Shown: positions 10,636-21,799 of the stretch, in pieces
Layout of the letters: each line of letters starts with the position of its first letter
How positions within the stretch are numbered: position 1 is the first letter of the stretch
Assembly (NCBI GenBank): GCA_002110485.1
Contig: MOWL01000045.1
Span: 1-64,000, forward strand
Direction: 5' to 3'
DNA: 64,000 bases
From: Emergomyces orientalis
Lineage: Eukaryota > Ascomycota > Eurotiomycetes > Onygenales > Ajellomycetaceae
The notes under the pieces: generated by a model
Databases searched by the model: none
What the model was told of the DNA's origin: nothing
What the model saw: the letters and a program-made list of their open reading frames with translations, nothing else
Position numbers and translations under genes: made by a program

Positions 10636-11967
10636 ATGTCTCCCCAACTACAGATCCCATATACGCATTACGCTTTAGTATACCTGGATAAATCTGAGAA
10701 GGTTCAATATCAGTTTTCGCCATCGATACAAGACCACCAACCATGGATTTTTTCTCCGAACTCGGAGGAGCATTTTTTACAACACATCCGGCAAGCAACT
10801 GTACACAACGGTCGTCAATTTCCCCGGAAACACATGCGAAAGCGCCGACGCGTTGAGTATTCAATGAGTGACGACACATCCAGTGAGGCCGATTTAGATG
10901 AGCCAGTGGATAATGAACAAAGTGAACCCATGCATAAGATCACCTTAACGATCGGAGATGAACAAAAGATGCTGGCTTATTATATGCAAGCCTTCAAATC
11001 ATTTCAACAGATCAACTGCCGCGTGATTGCAAAGGCTTATATCAAGGAGATTGAACCACAAAAGCAAGCCAAACATCCATATAATGGAGGAAAAGCTCGG
11101 GATCCTGAACGTACTAAGCCAAGTTGGTGGCCTACTGGTGTGATACATAAAGAGCCAGACCATCTACAAACGCATGGTACGATGACCAAATCTCCTCCTC
11201 CTATCTAATGCTTATAAATAACAGACCGTATACGACTACTTATTCATATATTTCGGAAGAGCCGTTTCTCAGCACGGAAGCTTCGATATGCCAGCAAAGA
11301 AGCAGAGCGAAAGATTAACCCCCCCGAGATGTTAAACATTTTGAATGAGATATACCGAGTGAGAGAAGCGGAAGAGCGCTATGAAAAGGGTGAAACTGGT
11401 TGGTTATCCCTCTATTTTTATGGCTATGGCCTATCTAACGCACTGCCATCATAAGGTGTAATTTTAGAGATTTCTGTGACCGAGAAACGCAAAATGGTTA
11501 GGAAGACCAGGAATACAATAAAGCACGGGACCCAGGAACAGGATTCGGATACCGACAAAAATCAACCTGGAAGTATGCCTAAAAACGATCCAAGTGTGGG
11601 GAAGTCACCTCTCAAGCAGCATTGGACAGTTCCCATTTCTGAAAACAGTGGAGCGATGTTCCCGCTACCAAATGCCTCGGAGGAAATCAAAACTCAGTAT
11701 GAGCAGTTCACGCAAATGGCATCTCCTACCGGTTATCTGAATGGAATCGCTGCGTCGTCGGGCGAACGATCATACTATCAAACATGTGCCAGTGCCGAAT
11801 ACCAAACCGTAACATCATTCCAACAGCCAATCCTTAGCAGCTATAGTACCGGTATGATTCCACAACAGTTCATTCCCTATTCTGTTCCAGCGGTTTCGTA
11901 TTTGCCATATGTACCCATTTCCCCTTCCTTCGCGGAACAAGGCCGTCCTTTCGCGCCGGATAACTGA
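10636..11967 (+). CDS. DUF2841 (YDR124W-like) protein, three exons
   Basis: Model: exons 10636-11176, 11225-11398 and 11456-11967, 408 aa. Introns are 48 and 57 bp (GTACGA...ACAG; GTTGGT, CTAAC, AAG). Across the first junction the protein reads EPDHLQTHD then RIRLLIHIFR, and exon 2 ends NEIYRVREAEERYEKGE, a pattern I associate with the fungal DUF2841/YDR124W-like helical family. The N-terminus (YALVYLDKSEKVQYQ) also fits. Between them lies a basic stretch (RKHMRKRRR) and an acidic Ser-rich linker, suggesting a nuclear protein. Function is unknown. The start at 10636 is chosen because it opens directly into the conserved part; an upstream Met at 10549 is possible. Confidence 0.7.
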
Positions 11968-12258
11968 GGTACCGACATTCGGTCGACGAATCATATTTAT
12001 CCTGCCATCCGATGTAGAACACGAAGCAGAAACAGGGCGATGAGGAAGCCAACGGCGGAGCAGAAACATTCATTGATGGGATCTCAGGAACGCGCTCTCC
12101 TGCGATGGATAGTCAGCTCCTTTGATTTGTCTGAGGAAGGACGTGTTAAATGATCGCTGGGCAGCGCTTTTATTTTTTGACTATATGAATTTCTGAATTT
12201 CTTTACTTTTACATTTTTGATCTTTAACTTCTTTACTAGTAACCCCTTGTAGCACTGT

Positions 12259-12382
12259 TTTTGTCTTGGGACATTTCCGTCGTAGTGCTGCTTTTGTCGC
12301 AAGACAGCTTTTGTCCTGGGACATTTCCGTCGTAGTGCTGTTTTTGTCGCAAGACAGTTTTTGTCCTGGGAATATTTCCGTC
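12259..12382. repeat. 50-bp tandem repeat
   Basis: Units start at 12259, 12309 and 12359 with TTTTGTCxTGGGA and a CATTTCCGTCGTAGTGCTG block; the third is partial and diverged. No gene spans it convincingly. Confidence 0.8.
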
Positions 12383-12525
12383 CATGGCCCGTCATCCCTT
12401 ATTCTTCGCAAAAGCATACCCGAGAACGCACTCCAGAAGAAGATCAAGCAGGAGAAATGGGATGGCGAGCGAAATAGGATAGCGGGTGAATGGGCGAAAT
12501 GGGCTGGCGTGCGAAATAGGTCTGA

Positions 12526-12740
12526 CGCCCACATGGGAGTAGCGCCCACAGGGGAGAAACGCCCACAGGGGAGAATCGCCCACAGGGGAGAATCGCCCAC
12601 AGGGGAGAAACGCCCACAGGGGACAATCACCCACAGGGGACAATCACCCACAGGGGACAATCACCCACAGGGGACAATCGCCCACAGGGGAGAATCGCCC
12701 ACAGGGGAGAATCGCCCACAGGGGAGAATCGCCCACAAGG
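12526..12740. repeat. 17-bp minisatellite
   Basis: About 12-13 copies of GCCCACAGGGGAGAATC and the variant ending GACAATC; the first and last copies are diverged. The variants are grouped: G-type, then C-type, then G-type units. Seventeen is not a multiple of three, so the open frames across it are artefacts of the repeat. Confidence 0.9.
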
Positions 12741-13565
12741 CTGATAGACCACAAGGGCTTGCATAAAGACCATGCCAATATTGGTCCCTGAGGGAACCCA
12801 TGACATTTGCTGAAAGGCCATAATAATTGGCGCTCCTTATTACCCGGGGGGACGCCCTGATTTCTGCTAAAAGGCCACGATAATTTGTATTTTTACTGAT
12901 CCCTGAGGGATGCCATCGTGGTAAATAAGTGGGTGAACTATAGATCCGGCGGCTACATCACGGTATGCTAAATTTAGTGATGGCCTTCCCCACAGGAACA
13001 ACGGTACCTTTCCTCTTCTGTCCTTAGTGTGCTGCACTGTTATCTGATGAACCAAAATCAACGTCATACAGCAGCTAGATTGGGTTCGACCCTGCTCGCA
13101 TGAAGCTCAAACAAACAGTGCAAACATTTGTTCTTTGATGTCACTGCCACCACGTGACGTTCGAGCCCAGCACCTATTCAATTCTCTGTCATCCAGAAAT
13201 GGATTATTAGAGCCGCGGTCCGAGTCGCACTTGATGTCATTTTGAAGTGCTTCTAACGAGGCCAAGCGTAGGCATAGAAGAGGGGAAGAATTCAAAGAAT
13301 AGTTCCTCACATTTTAAAACTGCTTTGGTGAGGGCCATGATTTCGGATCGCAGGATCGTGGCCTGAGCATGCAAGCGCCGCTGCAAAATGACTGATCGCT
13401 GGAAATAACATTCGACAGAAGTACACTTTCAAAAAGCTCCTTTTGGCTCACCACCCTCTTTCTGGACTCTCACTCGTAGCTATAAATTAAGAGCTCTTCC
13501 CATAGTGTCAAGTGATAAAATCAAGCCCCAGATCCTTTATCTTCATTGGAATCAAACGCCACAAG
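12741..13565. other. Intergenic region with short direct repeats
   Basis: The segments at about 12781-12840 and 12860-12920 share TCCCTGAGGGA and GCTxAAAGGCCA blocks, so a short imperfect duplication is visible. No gene is evident. It probably includes the promoter of the gene at 13566. Confidence 0.45.
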
Positions 13566-13962
13566 ATGCAACCAACAAGCTCGAAACGTGTCAAGAAGCC
13601 ATGGACTGAGCACAATAGCCTTGTGCAGATGCGTTATCGACGGAAAGGCACACTGCAGCGTATGCTGCGTAGCTATTTCGACGACTGTCGCTGCGAAGGT
13701 GTCTACCTTCTCATCCACAAAGACAATCGGTACTTTACGATTAATTTTAACGAACTTGGTATTTCAAGTAGCCATTTTCCTCCAACAGATAAAGATATAG
13801 TAAGTGTCTTATAGCCACAGAAAGGCACCGCGCTTACAATGACAGGAGAAGCACTACCCTCCTACATCCCGAACGACGAGCGAGAATTACCCGAAACCTC
13901 GGAAGTCTAGAAAGGGAGGCAAGGGGAATGAGGAAAGTAACCCAGAGAGCAGAAGCGAATGA
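13566..13962 (+). CDS. Small MADS-box-like protein, two exons
   Basis: Model: exons 13566-13799 and 13846-13962 with a 46-bp intron (GTAAGT...GACAG), 116 aa. The protein begins with a basic segment (KRVKKPW), continues with RRKGTLQRML and CEGVYLLIHKDNRYFTI, then SHFPPTDKDI joined to EKHYPP. This resembles the short MADS/SRF-like proteins common in Eurotiales, in which a basic helix is followed by a two-strand VxLxI-x-NRYY unit and a Pro-Pro linker. It would bind DNA if the call is right. A Met at 13512 lies in frame upstream and may be the start. The C-terminus is Lys/Arg-rich. Confidence 0.5.
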
Positions 13963-15286
13963 GAGTGCAGTTGCCTTGGTGTATCATACATACAGGACTA
14001 TTTCGTTACCGCTGTGTATATGTCTTGAGAGCATATTTGCCGTCGATATTGAATATAGAAAGCATAAACTAGATTACTGTATATATTATACTTGACTTAT
14101 TTCTCTCCCCAAAGCTCCTGCTCTCTCGGAAATGAAAATCAGAAATCTTGTAGCCGCACGGAAACACTGTGAAATATGGCTGCTTATGTTGATGGGCTCA
14201 GCCCGGCATTCTTGAGAGCGACATAGCCATGGCGGCAGTTCCAGGCAATTATTCACAAGACAGTCCTCTCGTTGATATAGTCATAAGAGTGCATTCTCGG
14301 GTATGTTGTAGTATCGGGAAACGACGTCCAAGAGCGTCTACTTGGAAGGCTTGTTCTATGAATGTTTTCATCTCGTGAGAATCCTCTTGTGAGGAAATAT
14401 GCCACGTGAGGGACATCCCAGTAAGAATGATCTAGGAAGAACCTCCTAGGTCTGTTACTCTCTTGCGTCGATTGTCTCAAGACAAAATAAGTCACGAGAC
14501 CCTTGATCTGTGTCTGTGTGACTAGTCCATTCTGGGCCAAGGTGCTTATGTGAGCTGGCACAGGTCAAACTGACCTATGCCAACTGATTTGTGTCAACTA
14601 GTCACAGGACCTCTCCTGGACTATGACTTTTGACCGAAGTTCCCTCTAGACACAAAACAGAGCAGATTCTGTGACAGACAAACCAGTACACTTTCAGACC
14701 CATGCCAACGGTTACAAATATAGATAGTTTCTAGGTCAATATACATAAAGCAACGTCTCGTTTTTGCTACCCGTTCACGAAGTCAAGCTGTCTACATCCT
14801 TTGCAAGACGGTGCAAGATTTGCAGAGCACCTCTGCCATCAATCCAGTCACTTGTTTTACGGCTACATCAGCGTGGAGATTGCCAGCCCTTGAGGACGTA
14901 TTGAGCCAGCTGCGAAGAGAGAAACGGTGCCTATGAACATAGGGGAGTTCCTATGAATCTATAGTGCTTCCTGTCGATGTATGGCTTAACTAACTTCCAC
15001 AGATTATTGAACTTTCCAACTGGGAACAAAATACGCATGTACGACAGGAAATCAAACAAGGCAGGCCCCGCACCGGATGGATTCAGCTTTATAACCGTCA
15101 GCGTCATCAGATACAATTACCGAGAGAAAAACATGAAGAAGAAAGAAAGAAAGAAAGAAAGAACAAAGCACATTATTCCTCGCCGGGTGGATTCATGCCA
15201 CCACGAACATGGTGGAACAAAGAATAAATACAGACTATCAACATATCTCGGAACCATAACCACCGTCTGATACATTTTTTGGTGGC
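13963..15286. other. Intergenic region, no gene recognised
   Basis: About 1.3 kb. A short minus-strand frame at 14253-14561 has no recognisable content. 15136-15163 is a GAAA microsatellite. The stretch 14560-14900 has a composition unlike the flanks and could be an old LTR or other repeat, but I find no paired ends. Confidence 0.4.
15136..15163. repeat. GAAA microsatellite
   Basis: About six GAAA units in intergenic DNA between the MADS-like gene and the Myb-like gene. Confidence 0.85.
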
Positions 15287-15805
15287 TCATTTGCATATGC
15301 TGGCTTCGAGCTCTGCAATGGAAGGGAGCCGAACGGAAAGTGAGCGTGACCCTTGGGGAGGTTCTGATGCAGGCTGCGAGAATGAGAATGGAACTGTTCC
15401 AGCTCGTCTGGCTATATCTTTTTCTCCTAACTGCCAGTGCATGGCTTCAGCGGTCCGCCAGGGGATACCCATCTCCTCTGCAATTTTTGCCCACATTTCT
15501 GCCTTGGATCTGCTTGCTTTATCAGTAACTTGGTCAGTTGCCATCTCGTACCACCATTCCCACCTTTCATATAATCTGGCGAGCTTGTCCTTTAGATCCT
15601 CATCCCAGTCACTCCGCCTCTCAAGGTAATTCTGGTAGCGGAGGCGACAGCTGATTGCACTTCGCCCGGGAAGCTCCTTGCTGATGTCCTCCCACTTTAC
15701 TCTGCGCCCCCGAAGCCTGATGATCTTGGCATCTTCTTCTGGGGACCATTTCGATTGCTTCCTGGCTGAAACCTGGGGTGCATCGTTCTGGATGTTAGGT
15801 GCCAT
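15287..15805 (-). CDS. Myb/SANT-like DNA-binding protein
   Basis: A single open frame of 172 codons. Residues about 18-62 form a Myb/SANT repeat: KWSPEEDAKII, then KWEDISKELPGRSAISCRLRY, with the spaced Trp and hydrophobic residues of helix 3. A second helical unit follows (WDEDLKDKLARLYERW; MWAKIAEEMGIPWRTAEAMHW) that looks like a second, diverged SANT repeat. The C-terminus is Ser/Pro-rich. Such short two-repeat proteins are common in Eurotiales and are presumed nuclear regulators; targets are unknown. Another Myb-like gene lies at 29121-30820. Confidence 0.8.
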   Translation of the reverse strand: MAPNIQNDAPQVSARKQSKWSPEEDAKIIRLRGRRVKWEDISKELPGRSAISCRLRYQNYLERRSDWDEDLKDKLARLYERWEWWYEMATDQVTDKASRSKAEMWAKIAEEMGIPWRTAEAMHWQLGEKDIARRAGTVPFSFSQPASEPPQGSRSLSVRLPSIAELEASICK

Positions 15806-16257
15806 CGATCGAATCGCGCTATGTCTTGAATCACGGATGCTAATTGGAGAAACTTGTGGCGGTTTGAGGAGGAGAAAAAGAGAAGATGGAGCGATGAACG
15901 CAAAGTGGGAGCATGGCCAGCATTATATACCCTCCGATCCCCTGGTCCACGCTGGCGGCTGAGGTGGACTTTGTTCCCGGATCAGATAATAACTTCTTAT
16001 GACATGCTACGGCACGTGCTCCACACTTCCTCCCAAACAAATCGCATAAGCAAAAATCAATAGGCAGTTTCAAGCCGCTACAGAGAATATATACAAATCG
16101 TTTGCTCATTGAGCGCTAAGAAACCCGTGCTAACAAAAGACCTAGTGCCCCGGAAATACTGAATTGGTGTAAAAGAGTACTACTTCGTAAGCGAACATCC
16201 ATCATTCTGCGATTAAGACTGACATATGAGTACGGCGTGAATCAATATTTCAGCAGT

Positions 16258-17839
16258 TCACGCATTTTGCACCCAGGAATTTTCCCTTTTCAACTCGCTC
16301 CTTTCCTCCTTAGGTCTGGCCACCCACTCCTCCACATCAGCCGCGGCATTGGTAGGTGAGTGCTTGCGCTCCAGTAGAAACGATAGGATCTCAGCTGGGC
16401 TGAACATCTGCTCTGGTATCTGGGCGGCAAACTCGTCTGCGAGCCGCACAACTGTTCCATCGTCAGTCTGCTTTTCCGGGATACGGCGATCCTCGCCCGA
16501 TTGCTTGAAGATGGTGCAGAAAAGCCGAGAGCTCATGTCCCTGTCGGCGAGCTGAAAACAGAGCTTCCTATCCACGCGGCCGGGTCGAATGAGCGCGTCA
16601 TCCAAATGCTCGATGTGATTGGTCGTCATAATCAGCACCCGACCTTCTTGTGACGATACGCCGTCGATGGCGTTGAGTAGGCCCGACAGAGATAGCCTTC
16701 CCTTGCCCGTCTTTGGAGAGCACGTCGCAACCTGGCCGGAATTTTCCGTTGTTTTGGCGTCTTCAGCTCGTGATGCGCCCGCAGCGTCGACATCTTCCAG
16801 GAGGATGACACAGTGGGGGGGAAGTTGGGCAAACAGACTGCTCAGGCTCTCGTCCTCCACGCCTGAAAGATTCAGTACATATATGTCCAACTCAAAACGT
16901 CCAGCAACAGACAGGCTAAAACTGGATTTCCCAGTTCCAGGAGGTCCATACAAGAGGAACCCTCTTCGATAGGGAATGCCCCGCCTTGCATACCAGCCTC
17001 GAGCTCCTTCATCGAGGAATTCTTCGATATCTTTTAGCAGTGTCATTTTATCCGCTTCGTTCATGATGACCGTCGAAATTGGTCTAATGTCCCTCGTCTT
17101 TGCCTTCCTCCAGTCGCCATCTCGATGCTCAAAGACGGAAGTCTTTTTCTGAATAACGTTTAGATATCCGGTTCGGCAATCACTGAAGAACTCCCTCAAA
17201 ATTTCCGGAGATCTGCCGATGCAGGAGACGGACACCTCCTCTCGCTCGCTGCCTTCTTTTTGCATGCATCGAAATCGGAGCAGATGATTCTTGTACAGAA
17301 AGGAAAATGATCCATTCCAAGGGGAAAAGTCTAAAGGCTTTTTTGTGTATGCATTTGAATTATCGTCATATGCTCTTCTTTGCCTGCCGCCGACGCGGAC
17401 GAGAGAGGACTGAGCCTTGTGAGCGAATGGCTGAGCGGATACCCAGGTGATAAGCATATCGTACGCTTCGTTGTAGTAGGGGACGTGGATTGTTGACGCT
17501 TTCAATCGTCAGAAAGAGAGTCAGTCACATGGGGAGTCACGTACTGAAATAGGTCTCCACGCAGTCCGTCAGGTAACGGTAAGCATATCTAACCAAGACC
17601 AGCAGCATCCCGCAGATGCACAGCAGGCGAGCACAGCTGTTCAGGTTGCCTGCTAAGAGCTGTTGTATGGAGGTAGAGATAGCGGTAAATCCGGGGAAGA
17701 AGACATCCACAATGGAGATTTGGGATGGGACAGTGTGGATTGGCAAAGAACCAGCACCGTTGAATGCATTCATTCTGGAGTAGTTGGTGTCGTTTCCTAA
17801 AGAGATGGTATTATGTGCGATGGGTTTGGAGCGATTCAC
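16258..17839 (-). CDS. BCS1-like AAA ATPase, two exons
   Basis: Model: exon 1 17839-17545, intron 17544-17499 (GTACGT...GAAAG), exon 2 17498-16258, 511 aa. Exon 1 encodes a transmembrane helix at about residues 72-90 (CICGMLLVLVRYAYRYL). Exon 2 holds the BCS1 N-domain and an AAA module with Walker A GPPGTGKSS near residue 283, Walker B VILLEDVD near 329, and the sensor and Arg-finger region (MTTNHIEHLDDALIRPGRVDRK). Mitochondrial BCS1 inserts the Rieske protein into complex III; fungi also have many BCS1-like paralogues of unknown role. This short-tailed form is more likely a paralogue. A second Met at residue 23 may be the start. The C-terminus ends shortly after the AAA lid. Confidence 0.85.
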
Positions 17840-18714
17840 AAGTAAGTGTTCGTCAATTGGGATGAGAAATTAGTGTTTGCAGAGTTCGAATTTTCGTGAG
17901 CTGTTCATTGCCTCAGGATTCGGAGGGAATCTTTCCTCCTTATATGCTGTTGTATTAACCCCGCGCACCGAGTCGAGTTGAATCGCATTGCGCCATACGC
18001 CGCAAATATCCATATTGGATCTTGCGTTATTGCCTTCGAAGCGCGAAAAGGGGTATGCAACTGGGCCGTTTGGGGGGTCCGATTGGTAGGCAGCTCAGGG
18101 AAAAACGTACTGGCCAGGTGTTGTCAAGGGAAAATCGATCAAGGAGAGATGTTGTTTGGAAGACAAATCATAGCTTGCAGTAGTGGGATGAGTTGTGTAT
18201 GGCAAAACTACATTAAGTTAACGAGGCTGTCTCGAACATTGAATAAATTGTGCTGTTATTCTGTAGGACTAACCCTTTGCGGATATGGTACTGACTGTGC
18301 CGTTGCCGAGCCAAGATCGAACTGAAGTTGTGGAAAAAGTGATGGGAAATTTGGTGGAAGAGCTGCAGAAATCTTTTGGTTGCTGGCCTGGATGGAAAGT
18401 CTGCTGACAAAATGGTGGAAATTTTGATGAAAGAGGCTGCAGATGGTTGTCTGGATGGAAAGACTGCTGACAAAATGGAAGTAAATTTGATGGGAAAGTT
18501 GCAGGAAGAATTTATGCCACCACAACCTTTCGAATCGCATACGCTCTCACGGACCCAATCAGGGAATTTGTGATGGCTGATGCTCCCTACCTGCAATAAA
18601 AATGGACATAAAAGAGACGGACAATCGTCGTGAGAAAGGTGGATTAGCTCTCCACCCAGCCATTTGAGATTGACTCTGTCCACGCCGATAAGTCATTTGC
18701 TTTCTATTATTACC
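17840..18714. other. Intergenic region between BCS1-like and FKBP genes
   Basis: About 875 bp between divergently transcribed genes, so it should contain both promoters. It includes a 63-bp imperfect repeat at 18388-18513. The plus-strand frame across that repeat is open for 65 codons with two 21-residue units beginning LDGKxADKM, but nothing else supports a gene. Confidence 0.45.
18388..18513. repeat. 63-bp imperfect direct repeat
   Basis: Two units, starting CTGGATGGAAAG at 18388 and 18451, each followed by CTGCTGACAAAATGG. A weaker related segment precedes them at about 18325. The period equals 21 codons. Confidence 0.7.
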
Positions 18715-19427
18715 ATGGGAGTTGAAAGAAACATTCTGAAAGCCGGAAATGGTGTTGATAAGCCTGTCAAAAATGATGAAGTGACAGTCAGCTACCAAGG
18801 GTGTCTCTATGATGGCAACAATGAAGATAGCCATTGCATGGGGGATCAGTAAGTTCACCCGTTATTGATGCTACAAACCTCCAAGTTGGTGCCAAGCTCA
18901 AATCAGTTTTTGCTAGGTTTGACAAGAGAGAGGGTTTCAAGTTTGTTATCGGCATTGGAAAGGTTATTCGAGGTACTAGTATACTACACTTACCCGCAGC
19001 AACAGATTTGACGATTGATCTGTCTTTCATAGGATGGGATGAAGCTCTTTTGGACATGACACTTGGTGAAAAGAGCATTTTGACTATTACTCCGTAAGTT
19101 TTGCGTGCCGCCGCAAGTTTTTAATGTTGGGATCTGGATCCCCTGATAGCTGTTGCCCAGTCGGCTAATTATATATGTAGTGACTATGCATATGGGAAAT
19201 CGTATGTATTTACTTCACCTACCAGTCAGGTACATTACTGATCTAACTTAGGGGCTTTCCGGGACTCATTCCAGCCAATTCGACTTTGGTGTTGTATGTC
19301 AAAAAAACATTCTGCTCTTCGCATGGTCAAATTCTAATTGTTTGATGTCGGCTGACGTTTTAATCCTAACCACAGTGAGGTCTGCCTTATGGAAATCAAC
19401 GGAAAGGTTGCAGAACCAGCAGCTTAG
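18715..19427 (+). CDS. FKBP-type peptidyl-prolyl isomerase, six exons
   Basis: Model: exons 18715-18848, 18917-18972, 19033-19093, 19181-19201, 19252-19293 and 19376-19427, 121 aa. All five junctions keep the frame and rebuild an FKBP12-type protein: MGVERNILKAGNG, SYQGCLYDG, GDQFDKREGFKF, IGKVIRGWDEA, LGEKSILTITPDYAYG, GFPGLIPANSTLVFEV. FKBPs catalyse cis-trans isomerisation of prolyl bonds in the cytosol and are the receptors of FK506 and rapamycin. The drug-pocket residues of FKBP12 (Tyr26, Phe36, Asp37, Phe46, Val55, Ile56, Trp59, Tyr82, Phe99 equivalents) are all visible. The loop after FD is a few residues shorter than usual. Exon 4 has only 21 nt. A conserved FKBP12 elsewhere in the genome is likely, so this may be an extra paralogue. 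Confidence 0.85.
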
Positions 19428-20502
19428 GGGCCGAATCAGGGACTAAGCTGGGAATACTAGGGAACTGGATGTCGATGCTATTACAACTAGGCAAATAGAA
19501 GAATGATTACTATCAGATACACTGGACCAGTTCTTGAAGTAGGAATGTGTCAACCTGATGATAGCAGTTCTCGAAATATCCTCTTTCCAAACAGGCTTTT
19601 GAAATCCCGTAGCCAATCATGCTGGTCAATTTCTCGAGTTGAAAAATAAATTAAAACAGACTTTAAAAGATAGAAATAGTTTTTATTGGGGAGGAGTTGG
19701 AATTAGCCGAGCATACATGAGCGGCGGGTGGAGGAATGATCGGGCAGATATTCGCTGGTCAGCGTACACTGAATTCTGTGTTGCTGAGAGGAGGTGAGCC
19801 AGCCACCCCGTCTGTGCTTGTGTGATAGGAGTATCGAAGCCGAAATACCACAAGAGACTCTGAACAAAATAAACACTCAACGTCAGCCCAAAACGCGTTG
19901 CAGCCCAACTTTCCTAGGATCACATTGCTGAAGTCACATGGCCAAATGAATCTGGTCTTGCTCCACTTCAAGAGGGTGACCTGCGGGGCTTTAGCTAAAC
20001 AAGGGGCAGCAGCCTTCATCACATGGCCCAGCGGCGGCAATTTCATCATACTTTTCTTCTTCCTTCCCTTTTTTTTTTCGCCTGCATCAAACATCAGCAG
20101 TCAAGCGATAATATCTCCCCTTTGCGTCGCAGGAGGTTCCCTCCTCATTTCACACTTCATACTTAATATTGACTTATCTTCAAGAAAGCCTTTATTCATA
20201 TGGTATCTGCAACATGACATTATCGCCGCCGTCAGCCACCAACTGCCTCTGAAGAACTTCGTGAGTAACGGTTGCCAAGGCATTTTACCAGCAGTTTGTT
20301 CAGGAATTAATGTCATGTAGGTTAGTAACGATATTCCATCTGGGATTTGCAAAGACATCTGTTCGATATTTACATCCACCGGATTGCCCCTCGAAACTCT
20401 CCATCCAGTCCTTGGAACAGGGCGTCGCAGAGGGTGAGAATCCCGTCTTCGGCTAACCGGCCAACACCGGTGGTGATTCTACGTGCTGATCGTTGAAAGA
20501 TT
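19428..20502. other. Intergenic region, nothing recognised
   Basis: About 1.07 kb with only short overlapping frames on both strands. A pyrimidine-rich tract lies at 20050-20085. I see no conserved coding signal. Confidence 0.4.
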
Positions 20503-20751
20503 ATGTCGGCGAAAGTTGGAGATAAGGCGCTTAGTGGAGAATGGGAAGAGATCAAGACGGCTAAGAAATTTGACATAACGGAGAGCATGATTATGGAATT
20601 CGAAGGCACATCATGCAATATTGCAGATGATGAAGGGAAGCTAGTTGATAATTTGGGTATAGAACACGGACTCACAGAGCGAGAAGTTCTCTCTGGGTAT
20701 AAATGTTATGTGATAAGGGCTAGGGTCAAGTTTGAAAAGAAGTCGTTATGA
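20503..20751 (+). CDS. Small hypothetical protein
   Basis: 82 codons, acidic, starting MSAKVGDKAL. No domain recognised and no splice extension found. The opposite strand is also open over part of it, so it may not be a gene. It ends 80 bp before the convergent gene at 20831. Confidence 0.25.
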   Translation: MSAKVGDKALSGEWEEIKTAKKFDITESMIMEFEGTSCNIADDEGKLVDNLGIEHGLTEREVLSGYKCYVIRARVKFEKKSL

Positions 20752-20830
20752 AGCGCGTGCGCAGCTGCCTTCTTGCAGCTTTTTCCAGAACAGACACAAA
20801 GCTTGTCGTTTATTTGTGAGTGAGGGTCAC

Positions 20831-21799
20831 TCAAACTGGAATGTCTGCATCTCCAAAACCAAACATATTACAGATCCTAAATCCATCGTCGTAGCCAATC
20901 CTGACCACGCAGAGAGCATCCTCATTGAGTGTTTTTGGAAGTTGTATAGATAGACAATTTGTGATTGCAAGCCCTCCTCTCTTCTTTTCCTCTTTCCATA
21001 AACTGCTCATCTTCATTCCAGTATGAAAAGGTTCGGGGAGGTTTTTAACCATGTGGCGACCCATGCATGAGAAAGACCAGTACCGGTCCTCTTGTGACAG
21101 AACTAGATTCCCTGGTGAATGTCAACTACTGGAAGCCTCATAAAGGATAGTACACATACCTGGAATCTGCTCTGATCCTAGAGGGATTTGTTCATCCTGA
21201 TAATGGGAACTTTGAGTGGACTGCTGCTTCTGGGGAGCAGGGTTCACCATATCGCTGATGACAACGCTGTCATTAGGTTGGGGATTTTGAGATCCATCAA
21301 TCGGGAGAGGTGTTTGTGGCAGCGGTAACACACTTCCTAGCACGTCTATTAACAGTCAGCGAGATCTCCAGAGCAAAGACAGGGACATACCACTCTGAGA
21401 GTGAGGTATTTGGTAGCAGATAGCAAGCGATCGGATAGTAGAATGATTGATGTCTTTGAAGCCCTTAATTTGGCGAATGAGGAGATTACGATCCAATTCT
21501 TTCATATCAGCAGCTTTGACTTGGCCAAGGGCTGCGGCGCATATTAAAACCGCTTGGGGACCGGATCCTCGGAGGACATCGTAAAGAAACCGTTTGTACT
21601 TTTTGCGTCTGGCTGAAGTCTGCGTCATCTTCAGGACATTGACAGCTTCTGTGACGCTTTTTGCCTAAGCACCGCTCAAGGTTCCCTGAAGCTTGAGGTC
21701 CTCAATAGTGTAGACAACTTTATCCCTAGCTTCGTTAGGCCGAAGAGGTTTATTGCGAGAGGGACGTTTTCCACGCGGGGAAGGTTGTTGGCTTTCCAT
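20831..21799 (-). pseudogene. Three-exon unknown gene with one in-frame stop
   Basis: Model: exons 21799-21391, 21345-21160 and 21111-20831; introns 45 bp (GTATGT...TAATAG) and 48 bp (GTATGT...CACCAG). The frame runs MESQQPSPRGKR..., ...HSQSG joined to DVLGSVLPLP, ...SEQIP joined to GNLVLSQED, and ends GFGDADIPV. One TAG at 21667-21665 interrupts exon 1; the frame continues beyond it without shift (AKSVTEAVNVLK), so a single Gln-to-stop change is the simplest reading. The N-terminus is basic; the rest has no family I know. About 290 residues would be encoded without the stop. It is a young pseudogene, a read-through gene or a sequence error. Confidence 0.55.

Noticed and set aside
12526..12740. 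CRISPR-like array
   Set aside because: Units are contiguous 17-bp repeats without unique spacers, and the host is a fungus. It is a minisatellite.
13080..13110. tRNA B-box-like GGTTCGACCC
   Set aside because: The bases around the loop cannot pair as a T-stem and no A-box lies upstream at the right distance.
18376..18573. Small gene with 21-residue repeats upstream of the FKBP gene
   Set aside because: The open frame depends on the 63-bp repeat being a multiple of three; no splice extension, conserved motif or start context supports it.
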